The notes under the pieces were generated by a model, which was not told the DNA's origin, searched no databases, and was given only the letters and a program-made list of their open reading frames with translations. Below are positions 1 through 8,106 of a stretch of DNA of 64,000 nt, piece by piece (position 1 is the first letter of the stretch; each line of letters begins with the position of its first letter). Both the position numbers and the translations under genes were made by a program. Origin of the DNA: Opitutaceae bacterium (GTDB lineage Bacteria > Verrucomicrobiota > Verrucomicrobiia > Opitutales > Opitutaceae); the NCBI GenBank assembly GCA_028280945.1, contig JANQKV010000013.1, positions 1 to 64,000 on the forward strand. The letters are read 5' to 3'.

Positions 1-1
1 C

Positions 2-313
2 ACTTGGGGGAAATCCCTGTGGCAGGGCAATTGGACCGGCCTGAAGGGCTTTGTCGTGGCCACCGCCGACAGCAATGCCATGGCCAGCCTGTTCGTGAGC
101 CAGGACTTCACCGGCCGTTTCTCGATGTATCTGGTATTTGACTACGGATGGGGTACCTGGGTTTTCGGCGAGGAGCAGACCTACCTTGAAATCGAAGCCA
201 AATACCGTGTCGCCGAGCGCCTTTACCTCTTTGCTCAAGGAAGGGAATTCCGCGGGGTGACGGACTGGGATATCGATCTCGATCTGGTGATGGGGCTTAA
301 GTATCGGTTTTAG
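2..313 (+). CDS. Outer-membrane beta-barrel protein, C-terminal part (5' end outside window)
   Basis: The frame is open from the left edge (frame starting at base 2) to the TAG at 311-313, so this is the last 103 residues of a longer protein. The GTG at 56 is internal, because the sequence upstream (TWGKSLWQGNW) reads on in the same style. The residues alternate between polar and aromatic/aliphatic as in transmembrane beta-strands, and the chain ends in LKYRF, the C-terminal phenylalanine signature recognised by the BAM machinery. The exact family (DUF-type porin or nucleoside-channel-like barrel) cannot be judged from this piece. It is 76 bp upstream of the first sulfatase in the same direction, so it could be the uptake pore of the island, which is inference. 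Confidence 0.65.
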   Translation, partial: TWGKSLWQGNWTGLKGFVVATADSNAMASLFVSQDFTGRFSMYLVFDYGWGTWVFGEEQTYLEIEAKYRVAERLYLFAQGREFRGVTDWDIDLDLVMGLKYRF

Positions 314-389
314 GATGGGGCGCCGCCTGTCGGGGGTTTCGATTTTTGCACCATAAGAAATCACCGGGTGGGGGCGTCTCTTTTTAGTG

Positions 390-1751
390 ATGTCACCGAT
401 ATACCGTTTCTCCCTCCGCCTTTCTTTGTTCTTGGCCGCCGCATGGCCCGCCGGTCTATTCGGCGCGGTCGACCGGCCCAATATCGTCGTGATTCTCACG
501 GATGACCAGGGGTATGCGGACATCAGTTTTAATCCGGAGCACGGCGAAGAGGTGTCGACGCCGCACATGGATGCCTTGGCGTCGGAAGGGGTCTTTTTCA
601 CGCAAGCCTACACCAGCGGCCATGTTTGCTCTCCGACCCGGGCGGGCCTGATGTTGGGCCAATACCAGCAACGTGTCGGGATCTACACCGCGGGGGACGG
701 CGGGGTTGGCTTTGACCCCCGGATGCCCATCTTTCCGGGCATGTTGCCGGATGCCTACCACAGCACAGCCATTGGCAAGTGGCACCTGGGGTTGGATGAG
801 GACTACCCGGAACTGAAATGGCATGCGATGAACCGGGGATTTGACGAAGCCTACAAATTCATGGGCCGCGGCGGGCACGATTACTTTGCCCTAAAAGGGG
901 TCAATGATGACGACTACATGCCGATCTATCGCAACAAACGCCGCCTGCAGGAAGGGGAGTATGAAGGATACCTGACCACCCGCCTGACGGAGGAAGCCGT
1001 GGCGTTTATCCAACGCGAGAAGGACAACCCCTTCTTCCTCTATCTGGCCTACAACGCGGTGCATACACCCGCGCAGGCACCCCAGAAGGATATCGACCAT
1101 TATCGGGCGAAGTATCCGGATCTCACGGAGAGACGGGCGGTCCTCATGGCCATGCTCGATCATCTGGACCGCGGAGTGGGGGCGGTGGTGGACAAGCTCA
1201 AGGCCGAGGGCGTGTGGGACAATACGCTGCTGTTTTTCCTGACCGACAACGGTGGGGCAAGGGCGATGGATGCCGACAACGGCAGCCTGCGCGGGTTCAA
1301 GGGCAGCCTGTATGAAGGCGGCATTCGCACGCCTTGGATCGTCAGTTGGCCGGCCAAGTTCGCCGGTGGGCGCACCATCGATACGCCGGTCATTTCCATC
1401 GACATTCTGCCCACGGTGATGGACGCCCTCGGGGAATCACCGGATCGTGTCTTTGATGGCCGCAGCTTGCTGCCGTTGTTGGCAGAAGGAGCCTCGCACC
1501 ACCACGATGCGATGTTCTGGCACAGTGGCGGGGAAAAGGGCGAATGGGCTGTCCGGCAGGGGAATTGGAAACTGCACGGCGCCCGCGCCATGGAAACCCA
1601 ATTGGTGAACCTCGCGACCGACCCGTCGGAGCGGAAAAACCTGGCCGATCAACATCCCGCCAAACTGCGGACGTTGGCCGGGTTGCACGCGGACTGGCTG
1701 CAGGAGGTGGGGCCGCCGCCGATGCCGGAGCCCAGGCGAAAGAGGAGGTAA
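390..1751 (+). CDS. Secreted S1-family sulfatase (CSPTR type)
   Basis: A 453-residue formylglycine-dependent sulfatase, expected to hydrolyse sulfate esters outside the cytoplasm. Residues 1-26 form a signal peptide (hydrophobic SLFLAAAWPAGLFGA). The metal-binding pair is in ILTDDQ. The maturation motif CSPTR has its cysteine at residue 80, to be converted to formylglycine. GKWHLG near residue 130 gives the active-site Lys and His, NAVHTP the second His, TDNGG the C-terminal metal ligands, and GFKGSLYEGG the late Lys. All expected catalytic positions are present. A GTG lies directly before the ATG at 390; the ATG is preferred. The next sulfatase starts 76 bp downstream in the same direction, so the two probably form one transcript. 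The substrate cannot be read from sequence. Confidence 0.92.
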   Translation: MSPIYRFSLRLSLFLAAAWPAGLFGAVDRPNIVVILTDDQGYADISFNPEHGEEVSTPHMDALASEGVFFTQAYTSGHVCSPTRAGLMLGQYQQRVGIYTAGDGGVGFDPRMPIFPGMLPDAYHSTAIGKWHLGLDEDYPELKWHAMNRGFDEAYKFMGRGGHDYFALKGVNDDDYMPIYRNKRRLQEGEYEGYLTTRLTEEAVAFIQREKDNPFFLYLAYNAVHTPAQAPQKDIDHYRAKYPDLTERRAVLMAMLDHLDRGVGAVVDKLKAEGVWDNTLLFFLTDNGGARAMDADNGSLRGFKGSLYEGGIRTPWIVSWPAKFAGGRTIDTPVISIDILPTVMDALGESPDRVFDGRSLLPLLAEGASHHHDAMFWHSGGEKGEWAVRQGNWKLHGARAMETQLVNLATDPSERKNLADQHPAKLRTLAGLHADWLQEVGPPPMPEPRRKRR

Positions 1752-1827
1752 TCGACCCTGCTCCGGTCCTGGCATGTGAATCCCCGCCTGATCGAGTCCG
1801 GTTGATGCTTTAGTCTTTCCTGCAGTC

Positions 1828-3189
1828 ATGTTGCGATCCCTCTGTCGCCTCTGCCTGACGGCCATGCTGGTCTGCCCTGTGCTCCGGGCCGAGTCGCGTC
1901 CCAACATTGTCATCATCCTTGCCGATGACCTCGGCATTGGTGATGTCTCCTGCTACCGGCTGGGGGCGGATGTGCAGACTCCGTATATCGACCGGATCGC
2001 GGCGGACGGGCTGCGTTTCACGACCATGCGCGCCAATGCGACCGTCTGTTCCCCGACCCGGGCGGCGTTGATGACCGGCCGGGATGCCGACACGGTGGGG
2101 GTGCCGGGATTGATTCGAACCCATGCGGAAAACACCTGGGGTTACCTGGATCCCACCGTGCCGACTCTCGCCAACCTGCTGGGGGAGGCGGGTTATGCCA
2201 CGGCCCTGGTGGGCAAGTGGAACCTCGGCTTGGAAGAGGAGCGGGCTCCGAATGCGCGGGGGTTCGATTTCTTCCACGGATTCCTGGATGACATGATGGA
2301 CAGTTACACAACCCATCTGCGATTCGGACAAAACTATATGCGGCGAAATTTGGAGGTCATCGAACCGGAGGGGCATGCCACCGATTTGTTCACGGACTGG
2401 GCGTGCGATTACATCGTGTCCCGGCAGGGGCGGGAACAGCCCTTCTTCCTTTATCTGCCCTACAACGCGCCCCATTTCCCCATCGAGCCGCCGGAGGTCT
2501 ACTTGCAGCGCGTGGTGGCGCGCCAACCGGATTTGGACGAGAAACGCGCCCTCAATGTGGCCATGGTGGAACATCTCGATGCGTCTGTTGGCCGGGTGAT
2601 GGAGGCCTTGGAGTGGACCGGGCAGGACAAGAACACCTTGGTTTTTTTCACTTCCGACAACGGAGGGGCGCTCAACCATGCGCAAAACAACGATCCGTGG
2701 CGGGATGGGAAACAATCCCACTATGATGGCGGCCTGCGGGTGCCCTTCGCGGCGCGTTGGCCGGCCGTGATCGCAGCGGGAACCCAATCGTGCTACGCGG
2801 GGCAAACCTTTGATATCTTTGCCACAGCAGTGGAGTTGGCCGGGGCCCGTGCGCCGGCCCAGATGGATGCCGTCAGCCTGCTGCCCATTCTGCGCGGCCA
2901 GCCGGACGCCATGCCGCCCGGTGAGCGCGACCTCTACTTCGTGCGTCGCGATGGCGGGGTCCGCAACGGCGGCAAAAGTTATGAAGCTCTGATCCGGGGG
3001 AACTGGAAGCTGATGCAGAATGACCCCTATTCGCCGTTGGAGCTCTACAATCTGCGTGATGACCCGTTCGAACAAAACAACGTCATCCAGCAAGAGCGCG
3101 AGGTGGCTCGCGTGCTGCAGGCGGCCTTGCGTGCCCGGATCCAACGGGGCGGGGCCGTGCCGTGGAATCCACCCGCCACGGCCCACTGA
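1828..3189 (+). CDS. Secreted S1-family sulfatase with His-to-Asn change in the GKWH motif
   Basis: A 453-residue exported sulfatase. The signal peptide (about residues 1-20) is followed by SRPNIVIILADD (metal site), and CSPTR has its formylglycine cysteine at residue 74. NAPHFP, SDNGG and a lysine in DGKQSHYDGG complete the usual active site. The exception is the conserved GKWHLG block, which reads GKWNLG, so the histidine that normally contacts the substrate sulfate is Asn132 while Lys130 is kept. The C-terminal subdomain (VRNGGKSYEALIRGNWKL onward) is normal for the family and the length is normal, so the gene is not decayed. It lies 76 bp behind the previous sulfatase and converges on the next one with a 22-bp gap. 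It could be an active variant with altered specificity or a weakened enzyme. Confidence 0.9.
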   Translation: MLRSLCRLCLTAMLVCPVLRAESRPNIVIILADDLGIGDVSCYRLGADVQTPYIDRIAADGLRFTTMRANATVCSPTRAALMTGRDADTVGVPGLIRTHAENTWGYLDPTVPTLANLLGEAGYATALVGKWNLGLEEERAPNARGFDFFHGFLDDMMDSYTTHLRFGQNYMRRNLEVIEPEGHATDLFTDWACDYIVSRQGREQPFFLYLPYNAPHFPIEPPEVYLQRVVARQPDLDEKRALNVAMVEHLDASVGRVMEALEWTGQDKNTLVFFTSDNGGALNHAQNNDPWRDGKQSHYDGGLRVPFAARWPAVIAAGTQSCYAGQTFDIFATAVELAGARAPAQMDAVSLLPILRGQPDAMPPGERDLYFVRRDGGVRNGGKSYEALIRGNWKLMQNDPYSPLELYNLRDDPFEQNNVIQQEREVARVLQAALRARIQRGGAVPWNPPATAH

Positions 3190-3211
3190 AACCATCAGAT
3201 GGGCGCGTCCG

Positions 3212-4888
3212 TCAACGCCGCTGGCCGGCGTTTATCTCCGTGCCATCAGGCAGGGTGATGGTCTTGCCCGTGACCTTCAGGTCGCGGACCAGCGCCAGTT
3301 GTTCATCGACTTGGCCGGGGGACAGGGTGTTCTCACCGTCGAGGAATTCACCATAGGGCCGGCCGATGTCGTAAATGTTTGCCCACAGCATGCCGCGCAG
3401 ATCTGCCTGCACGGCGGCATATTCAGGGTGGCCGTAGAGATTGATGGTCTCTGCGCTGTCGCTGGACAGATCATAGAGGGCGTCTTCGCTATAGAAGGTG
3501 GGGTTTTGGGCCCCTCGCGTCCCGATGCCCAAGCGATTGAGCGGAGCCAGCAGAACGGGCAGTTGGGCTATCCTGGCGGTCTTGATGCGGGCGACCTGTT
3601 CGACGGGGTAGCGGGTGGCTACATACTTGAAATCCCGGGTGCGCACCGCCCGGCCATACCCCATTTCCACATAGACGTGATCCCGCCAGGACGTGCTGGT
3701 CCCGGTCTGAAAAAGAGGCGTGAGGCTGCGTCCATCCAATTTGTAGCCCGCCGGGAGGTTCACCCCGGCCAACGCGTAGGCGGTGGCCACGACGTCGGTG
3801 CTTTGCACGAGTGCGTTCGAAACGATGCCGCCGGGAATGTGGCCGGGCCAGCGGACCAGGAAAGGCACATTGGCGCCATCCTCGTCAAACAGGGAGCCCT
3901 TTTGCCGGGAGCCGTGATCGGTGGTGAAGATGACCAAGGTGTTTTGGTCGAGGCCGAGTTGCTCAAGTTTGTGGAAAATCGCCCCGACCCCGGCATCGAC
4001 CCAGGAATGGCCGGCATGCCCGCCGGCGGGGTCCAATCCTCGTTTTTCCAATTCCGCGAGGATCTCCCGGCGGGAAAGCATGCCCTCGGGTTGAATCGGG
4101 GCGGGGAGTAAGCCGGCTCCCGATACAAGTTCCCGGCGGATGGAATTCAGCCAAGATTGGTCCGGGCCATGGGTGAGGGTGGTGCAGAAATGAAGATAGA
4201 ACGGTTTGCCCGCCTTGGCTGGTCCCGCGCTGTCTTCGATGAATTCGAGCGCCGCCTCGATGGTCCACTCCAGGTTGTGCTCATCGAACGGGGGATCCAG
4301 GTTGCCGAGATAAATGTTCTTGGCCCAATCAAATCCCCGATCGGTCAGCATCTTCCGATACTGCCTTTCGTTGTAGGCAAAATCCTCGCTCAAGGCTGCG
4401 AGGTCACCGGCGTTCCGATCGATGTAGCGCAGCCCGAGGTCTTCGTAGTCGGATCGTGACCGCAGGCCTTCGATGCCGCTCACATGGTATTTCCCCACGA
4501 ATCCGGTCCGGTATCCTGCCCGGGACAGCAAGGCGCCGATGTTCAGGTTGTCCTCCTCCAGTCCCATGTTGAAGGCGGTGTAGGCCTGATGTCCCGCGGG
4601 GTTCTCGTGGAGAAAGGTATGGGAGGTGGACCGGCTCGCATACCGGCCTGTGAGAAAGGAATAGCGGGACGGCGTGCACACCGTGCTGGTGACAAAGGCA
4701 TGGGTGAAGCGCGCTCCCTCCGCGGCCATGCGGTCGAGGTTAGGGGTCCAGACTTCCCCGCCGTAAGCCCCGATGGCTTCTTTGTCCTGATCGTCCGTCA
4801 GGATCAGGATGATGTTGGGCCGCCCGGCGGCGAAGGTGGGGATTAGGGAACCGGCGGCGAGGACCGCGAGAAGCAGCAGTTTTTTCAT
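3212..4888 (-). CDS. Secreted S1-family sulfatase, long form (CTPSR type)
   Basis: A 558-residue exported sulfatase, about 100 residues longer than its neighbours. The lipophilic signal peptide MKKLLLLAVLAAGSLIPTFA ends near residue 21. TDDQ gives the metal site; CTPSR has the formylglycine cysteine at residue 71. VGKYHVSG keeps the Lys and His. TTLTHGP gives the second His. TTDHG replaces the more usual DNG, and QKGSLFDEDG supplies the late Lys. The additional length sits mainly in the middle and the C-terminal third. It is alone on the minus strand and divergent from the sulfatase at 5,063. Its upstream region carries a 29-bp element (4,915-4,943) also found upstream of the minus-strand sulfatase at 8,107-9,606, suggesting shared control. 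Confidence 0.92.
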   Translation of the reverse strand: MKKLLLLAVLAAGSLIPTFAAGRPNIILILTDDQDKEAIGAYGGEVWTPNLDRMAAEGARFTHAFVTSTVCTPSRYSFLTGRYASRSTSHTFLHENPAGHQAYTAFNMGLEEDNLNIGALLSRAGYRTGFVGKYHVSGIEGLRSRSDYEDLGLRYIDRNAGDLAALSEDFAYNERQYRKMLTDRGFDWAKNIYLGNLDPPFDEHNLEWTIEAALEFIEDSAGPAKAGKPFYLHFCTTLTHGPDQSWLNSIRRELVSGAGLLPAPIQPEGMLSRREILAELEKRGLDPAGGHAGHSWVDAGVGAIFHKLEQLGLDQNTLVIFTTDHGSRQKGSLFDEDGANVPFLVRWPGHIPGGIVSNALVQSTDVVATAYALAGVNLPAGYKLDGRSLTPLFQTGTSTSWRDHVYVEMGYGRAVRTRDFKYVATRYPVEQVARIKTARIAQLPVLLAPLNRLGIGTRGAQNPTFYSEDALYDLSSDSAETINLYGHPEYAAVQADLRGMLWANIYDIGRPYGEFLDGENTLSPGQVDEQLALVRDLKVTGKTITLPDGTEINAGQRR

Positions 4889-4914
4889 GAAGTTGCGATG
4901 GTGGTGTGCTTCTC

Positions 4915-4943
4915 TACTCCCGGATAAGCCGGTAGTTTACGAA
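4915..4943 (-). promoter_or_regulatory. Upstream element shared with the sulfatase at 8,107-9,606
   Basis: On the plus strand it reads TACTCCCG, 12 bases, GTTTACGAA. The same 29-bp layout (TACTCCCG, 11 bases, GTTTAACGAA) occurs at 9,675-9,703. Both lie upstream of minus-strand sulfatase genes, here 26 bp before the start codon. The interior carries a small inverted repeat. It may be a promoter or operator; no factor can be named. Confidence 0.4.
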
Positions 4944-5062
4944 CTCCTCCCGGTTCCTTATCCGGTGGAGCGGATGTGGTTCGGCGGGATGCGTTGATGC
5001 CTTGATGTTCCCACGGGGGGACTTGGCCGTAAGTTTCCGTCAAGTTGGGAGTAGTTGGGGTG

Positions 5063-6550
5063 ATGTTGCGCAGATTGCTTTTTCTTTTCTCCCTGCTGTT
5101 CTTGCCCGCCGTTCTTCAGGGCGGTTCCCACCCCAACATCGTGCTGATCCTGGTGGACGACATGGGCTACGGGGATCTGGGATCCTACAATCCGGATTCC
5201 AAGATTCCGACACCGCATATCGACAGCATCGCCCGTGAAGGCCTGCGCTTCACCAATGCCCATTCCGCGGGGTCACTTTGCCATCCTTCCCGCTATGGGT
5301 TGATGACCGGCCAACTGCCGTTCCGCATCGACTACACCGTTTGGCCGAAGCAGCCCGTGATTGCTCCGGAACGGACCACGGTGGCCTCGCTGCTGAAGGG
5401 CGAGAACTATCGCACGGCGATGGTGGGCAAGTGGCATCTGGGATTTGAAGAACAGGGCTACGACCAGCGGCTGGCCGGTGGGCCGATCGATCGGGGGTTT
5501 GATACCTTCTTGGGCATGCGGGCTTCCACCGACATCCCGCCCTATTTCTACATCGATGGGGATCGGGCCCTCGTGCCGCCGTATAATTCGATTCCCGCCA
5601 ACTACAGCGATGGCTGGACCAAGATTCAGGGTGCCTTTTGGCGGCAGGGCGGAATCGCCCCCAACCTGCAACTCGAGGATGTCTTGCCCCGCTTCACGGA
5701 CGAGGCGGTGGGCGTGATCCGGAACCACGCCCGGCTGGCCGCCGAAGACCCCTTGTTTCTGTATCTGGCCTACCCGGCGCCGCATACCCCGTGGCTGCCG
5801 AGTCCGGAATTTCAGGGCAAAAGCGGAGCTTCCATGTATGGGGATTTTGTGATGATGGTTGACCACATGGTGGGCCGGGTCCTCGCCGCTCTGGACGATG
5901 TCGGGATGACGGAGGAGACCTTGGTGATCTTCAGCTCGGACAATGGCCCGGTCTGGTATCCCGCCGACGTGGAGAAGCATGGCCACGATGCGGTAGCGGG
6001 CCTGAAGGGCATGAAGGGTGACGCTTACGAGGGCGGGCATCGCATGCCGTTCATCGTGCGCTGGCCGGGGCAGGTTGCGCCGGGAGGCAGCACGGATCAG
6101 TTGATCTGTTTTACCGATGTGTTGGCGACCTTGGCCGACATCACCGGGCACACTTTGGAATCCGACGAGGGACCGGACAGCATCAGCTTCCTGCCGGCCC
6201 TGATGGGTTCTCCTCAAGCCGGGGAGACGGCGCGGGATTCGCTCATTTTGGAGTCGGCCCAGGGCTTGTTCTCCGTGCGCTCGGGCAAGTGGAAATACAT
6301 CAATGGAGTCGGCTCCGGTGGGTTCTCCGGCCGGGGCAGTCGCCAGCACTACAACATGGACCCGGGCACGGGGGGATTTGCCGATCAGTCGAAGAAAGAA
6401 ACGGTCGTGGGACAACCCCGGCAACAGCTCTACGATCTCGAGGCGGACCCGGGCGAAACGACCAATCTTATTTTGCAGTATCCTGAAGTGGCCCGGCAAC
6501 TGGAGCTCTCCCTTCAGGAGGCGCTGGCCGAGGGATATTGGAAGTCATAG
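5063..6550 (+). CDS. Secreted S1-family sulfatase (CHPSR type)
   Basis: A 495-residue exported sulfatase. The ATG at 5,063 is preferred over an in-frame TTG at 5,045 because it directly precedes the signal peptide MLRRLLFLFSLLFLPAVLQG and has a GGGAG-like sequence upstream. VDDMGYGD gives the metal site and CHPSR the formylglycine cysteine at residue 73. GKWHLG, YPAPHTPW, SDNGP and GMKGDAYEGG complete the active site. A segment around residues 400-430, rich in Gly and Ser (SGGFSGRGSRQHYN), is an insertion before the C-terminal LYDLEADPGE block. It is divergent from the sulfatase at 3,212-4,888 and followed by a strong hairpin at 6,573-6,600. The substrate is unknown. Confidence 0.92.
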   Translation: MLRRLLFLFSLLFLPAVLQGGSHPNIVLILVDDMGYGDLGSYNPDSKIPTPHIDSIAREGLRFTNAHSAGSLCHPSRYGLMTGQLPFRIDYTVWPKQPVIAPERTTVASLLKGENYRTAMVGKWHLGFEEQGYDQRLAGGPIDRGFDTFLGMRASTDIPPYFYIDGDRALVPPYNSIPANYSDGWTKIQGAFWRQGGIAPNLQLEDVLPRFTDEAVGVIRNHARLAAEDPLFLYLAYPAPHTPWLPSPEFQGKSGASMYGDFVMMVDHMVGRVLAALDDVGMTEETLVIFSSDNGPVWYPADVEKHGHDAVAGLKGMKGDAYEGGHRMPFIVRWPGQVAPGGSTDQLICFTDVLATLADITGHTLESDEGPDSISFLPALMGSPQAGETARDSLILESAQGLFSVRSGKWKYINGVGSGGFSGRGSRQHYNMDPGTGGFADQSKKETVVGQPRQQLYDLEADPGETTNLILQYPEVARQLELSLQEALAEGYWKS

Positions 6551-6572
6551 GTTTTGTTAGGTTAGGGGCGAG

Positions 6573-6600
6573 GCAGGCCCGGATGCATATCCGGGCCTGC
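6573..6600 (+). terminator. Strong GC hairpin after a sulfatase gene
   Basis: A perfect 12-bp stem (GCAGGCCCGGAT / ATCCGGGCCTGC) with a 4-base loop begins 22 bp after the stop codon at 6,550. There is no T-run on the plus strand after it, so it is either a T-poor terminator or an mRNA-stabilising 3' hairpin. Confidence 0.5.
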
Positions 6601-6720
6601 TCTCAAAAAACGAAGGCAACAATTTCAAATGCTTTGGAACTCGCTCCGAGGATCTTTACGATCTCGCGATTGCGGCAACTTCGTGAACCGGTCCGATTGA
6701 TCCCCCCAATTCAAGTCGAG

Positions 6721-8082
6721 ATGAATCCCTTGGTATCCCCCTCCACCCGCCGAAACTTTGTCAGAACCGCCGCTGCCGGGGCGGTCCTCGCCGGGATGAC
6801 CTCGCCCTTCGCTTGGGCGCAGGCGTCCGCCCGACGCAAGCCCAACGTGGTGATCCTGTTCATCGATGATTTGGGTTACGGGGATCTTGCCTGTTTTGGC
6901 AACCCGCGCATCCCGACCCCGCACATCGATTCCCTGGCCGCCCGGGGAGCGAAATGCACGATGTCCTACATCACCAACCCGCCCTGCTCGCCCAGCCGGT
7001 GTTCCCTGCTGACCGGCATGTATGCCCAGCGGTTTGGCAAGTCGGGCATGGCGCGGGGGCTGCCGATTCCGGAGGATCACCCGACCATGGCCGAGTTCAT
7101 GCGCGATGCGGGTTATGTGACCGGACAGGTGGGCAAATGGGATGTGGGTTCCACGGGGCAGGGCCCCCATCAAAGAGGATTCATGGAGGTGGCCCGGAAC
7201 GCCCCGGGCTTGCAATACGACCGGGAGCGTGAGGATGGCAGTCCCGTGTATCTCACGGATCTGGACGGGGACTACATGGCCGAGTTTGTGGAGCGAAACG
7301 CCGACCGGCCTTTTTTTCTCTATTTCTCCCCCTTTGCGGTGCACTCCAAGGTTAAGACCACCCCTCAACACTACCGCGATCGGATTCCCGGCGGCGACGG
7401 CACGGCCTATGAGGGGGCGGTGGTGGCGGTCGATGATGCCGTCGGCAAGTTACTGGCCATGCTCAAGAAGCATGGCATCGAGGATGAAACCCTTATCCTC
7501 TTCACCGGGGACAACGGCGCGAATCGTGCCGAGGGCGGCAGTTCGGCACCTTATCGGGGTGGAAAGGGCGCCGGCACCCAGCAGGAGGGTTGGGTGCATA
7601 CTCCCACCATCGTGACATGGTCGGGGGTGGTTCCGGCCGGAACGGTTTATGAAGGCATGATGGCCACGATCGATTTTTATGCGACCATGGCCGCGGCGGC
7701 GGGGGAGACACTGCCCGCGGCGTGTGACGGGACAAACCTCCTCCCGTTTTTGCGGAGCGAGAGCACCGGTGATGTGCATGAATACCTGTTTTGGCACAAC
7801 GCGGATCCAACCGATGAGCCTCGTCGCAACCTCTATGCCGTGCGCTGGAGGGACTGGCGGATGGTCAGGTATCCGGACGGCTGGCGCTTGTTTGATCTGA
7901 AGCATGATCCGGAGGAATGGCGGGACTTGTCCGCGCTCAATCCCGAGATCGTGGCGAACATGCGGAAGCACTACGATGCGTTCGTGGCCACCCTGCCTCC
8001 CCTCAAACCCGGTGCGGACTACAAGGGAGGAGGGCAAGTGCCCGCGGGCTGGGGATGGCACATCGGTGATGGCACCGGTTGA
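6721..8082 (+). CDS. Tat-exported S1-family sulfatase with His-to-Asp change in the GKWH motif
   Basis: A 453-residue sulfatase. The frame is open upstream to 6,538, but the ATG at 6,721 is chosen because it gives a clean twin-arginine signal (STRRNFVRTAAAGAVLAG), unlike the Sec signals of the neighbouring sulfatases. FIDDLGYGD gives the metal site, and CSPSR has the formylglycine cysteine at residue 89. Lys139 is kept, but the usual GKWHLG reads GKWDVG, putting Asp141 in place of the sulfate-contacting His. FAVHSK, GDNGAN and GGKGAGTQQEGW supply the remaining residues. Tat export implies folding before secretion, so formylglycine formation in the cytoplasm would be required (inference). It follows the 5,063 gene after 170 bp with a hairpin between, so it probably has its own promoter. 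Confidence 0.9.
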   Translation: MNPLVSPSTRRNFVRTAAAGAVLAGMTSPFAWAQASARRKPNVVILFIDDLGYGDLACFGNPRIPTPHIDSLAARGAKCTMSYITNPPCSPSRCSLLTGMYAQRFGKSGMARGLPIPEDHPTMAEFMRDAGYVTGQVGKWDVGSTGQGPHQRGFMEVARNAPGLQYDREREDGSPVYLTDLDGDYMAEFVERNADRPFFLYFSPFAVHSKVKTTPQHYRDRIPGGDGTAYEGAVVAVDDAVGKLLAMLKKHGIEDETLILFTGDNGANRAEGGSSAPYRGGKGAGTQQEGWVHTPTIVTWSGVVPAGTVYEGMMATIDFYATMAAAAGETLPAACDGTNLLPFLRSESTGDVHEYLFWHNADPTDEPRRNLYAVRWRDWRMVRYPDGWRLFDLKHDPEEWRDLSALNPEIVANMRKHYDAFVATLPPLKPGADYKGGGQVPAGWGWHIGDGTG

Positions 8083-8106
8083 TGTCCCGGTCCGCCGCCG
8101 GCAGCG

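Noticed and set aside
1810-3195. Long minus-strand open frame (over 450 codons) opposite a sulfatase gene
   Set aside because: Mirror of the high-GC codon pattern of the real gene; composition rich in Arg, His, Pro and Gly with no family-like blocks.
3020-4111. Plus-strand open frame spanning the end of one sulfatase and the next
   Set aside because: Crosses two convergent, well-supported genes and has no family-like sequence.
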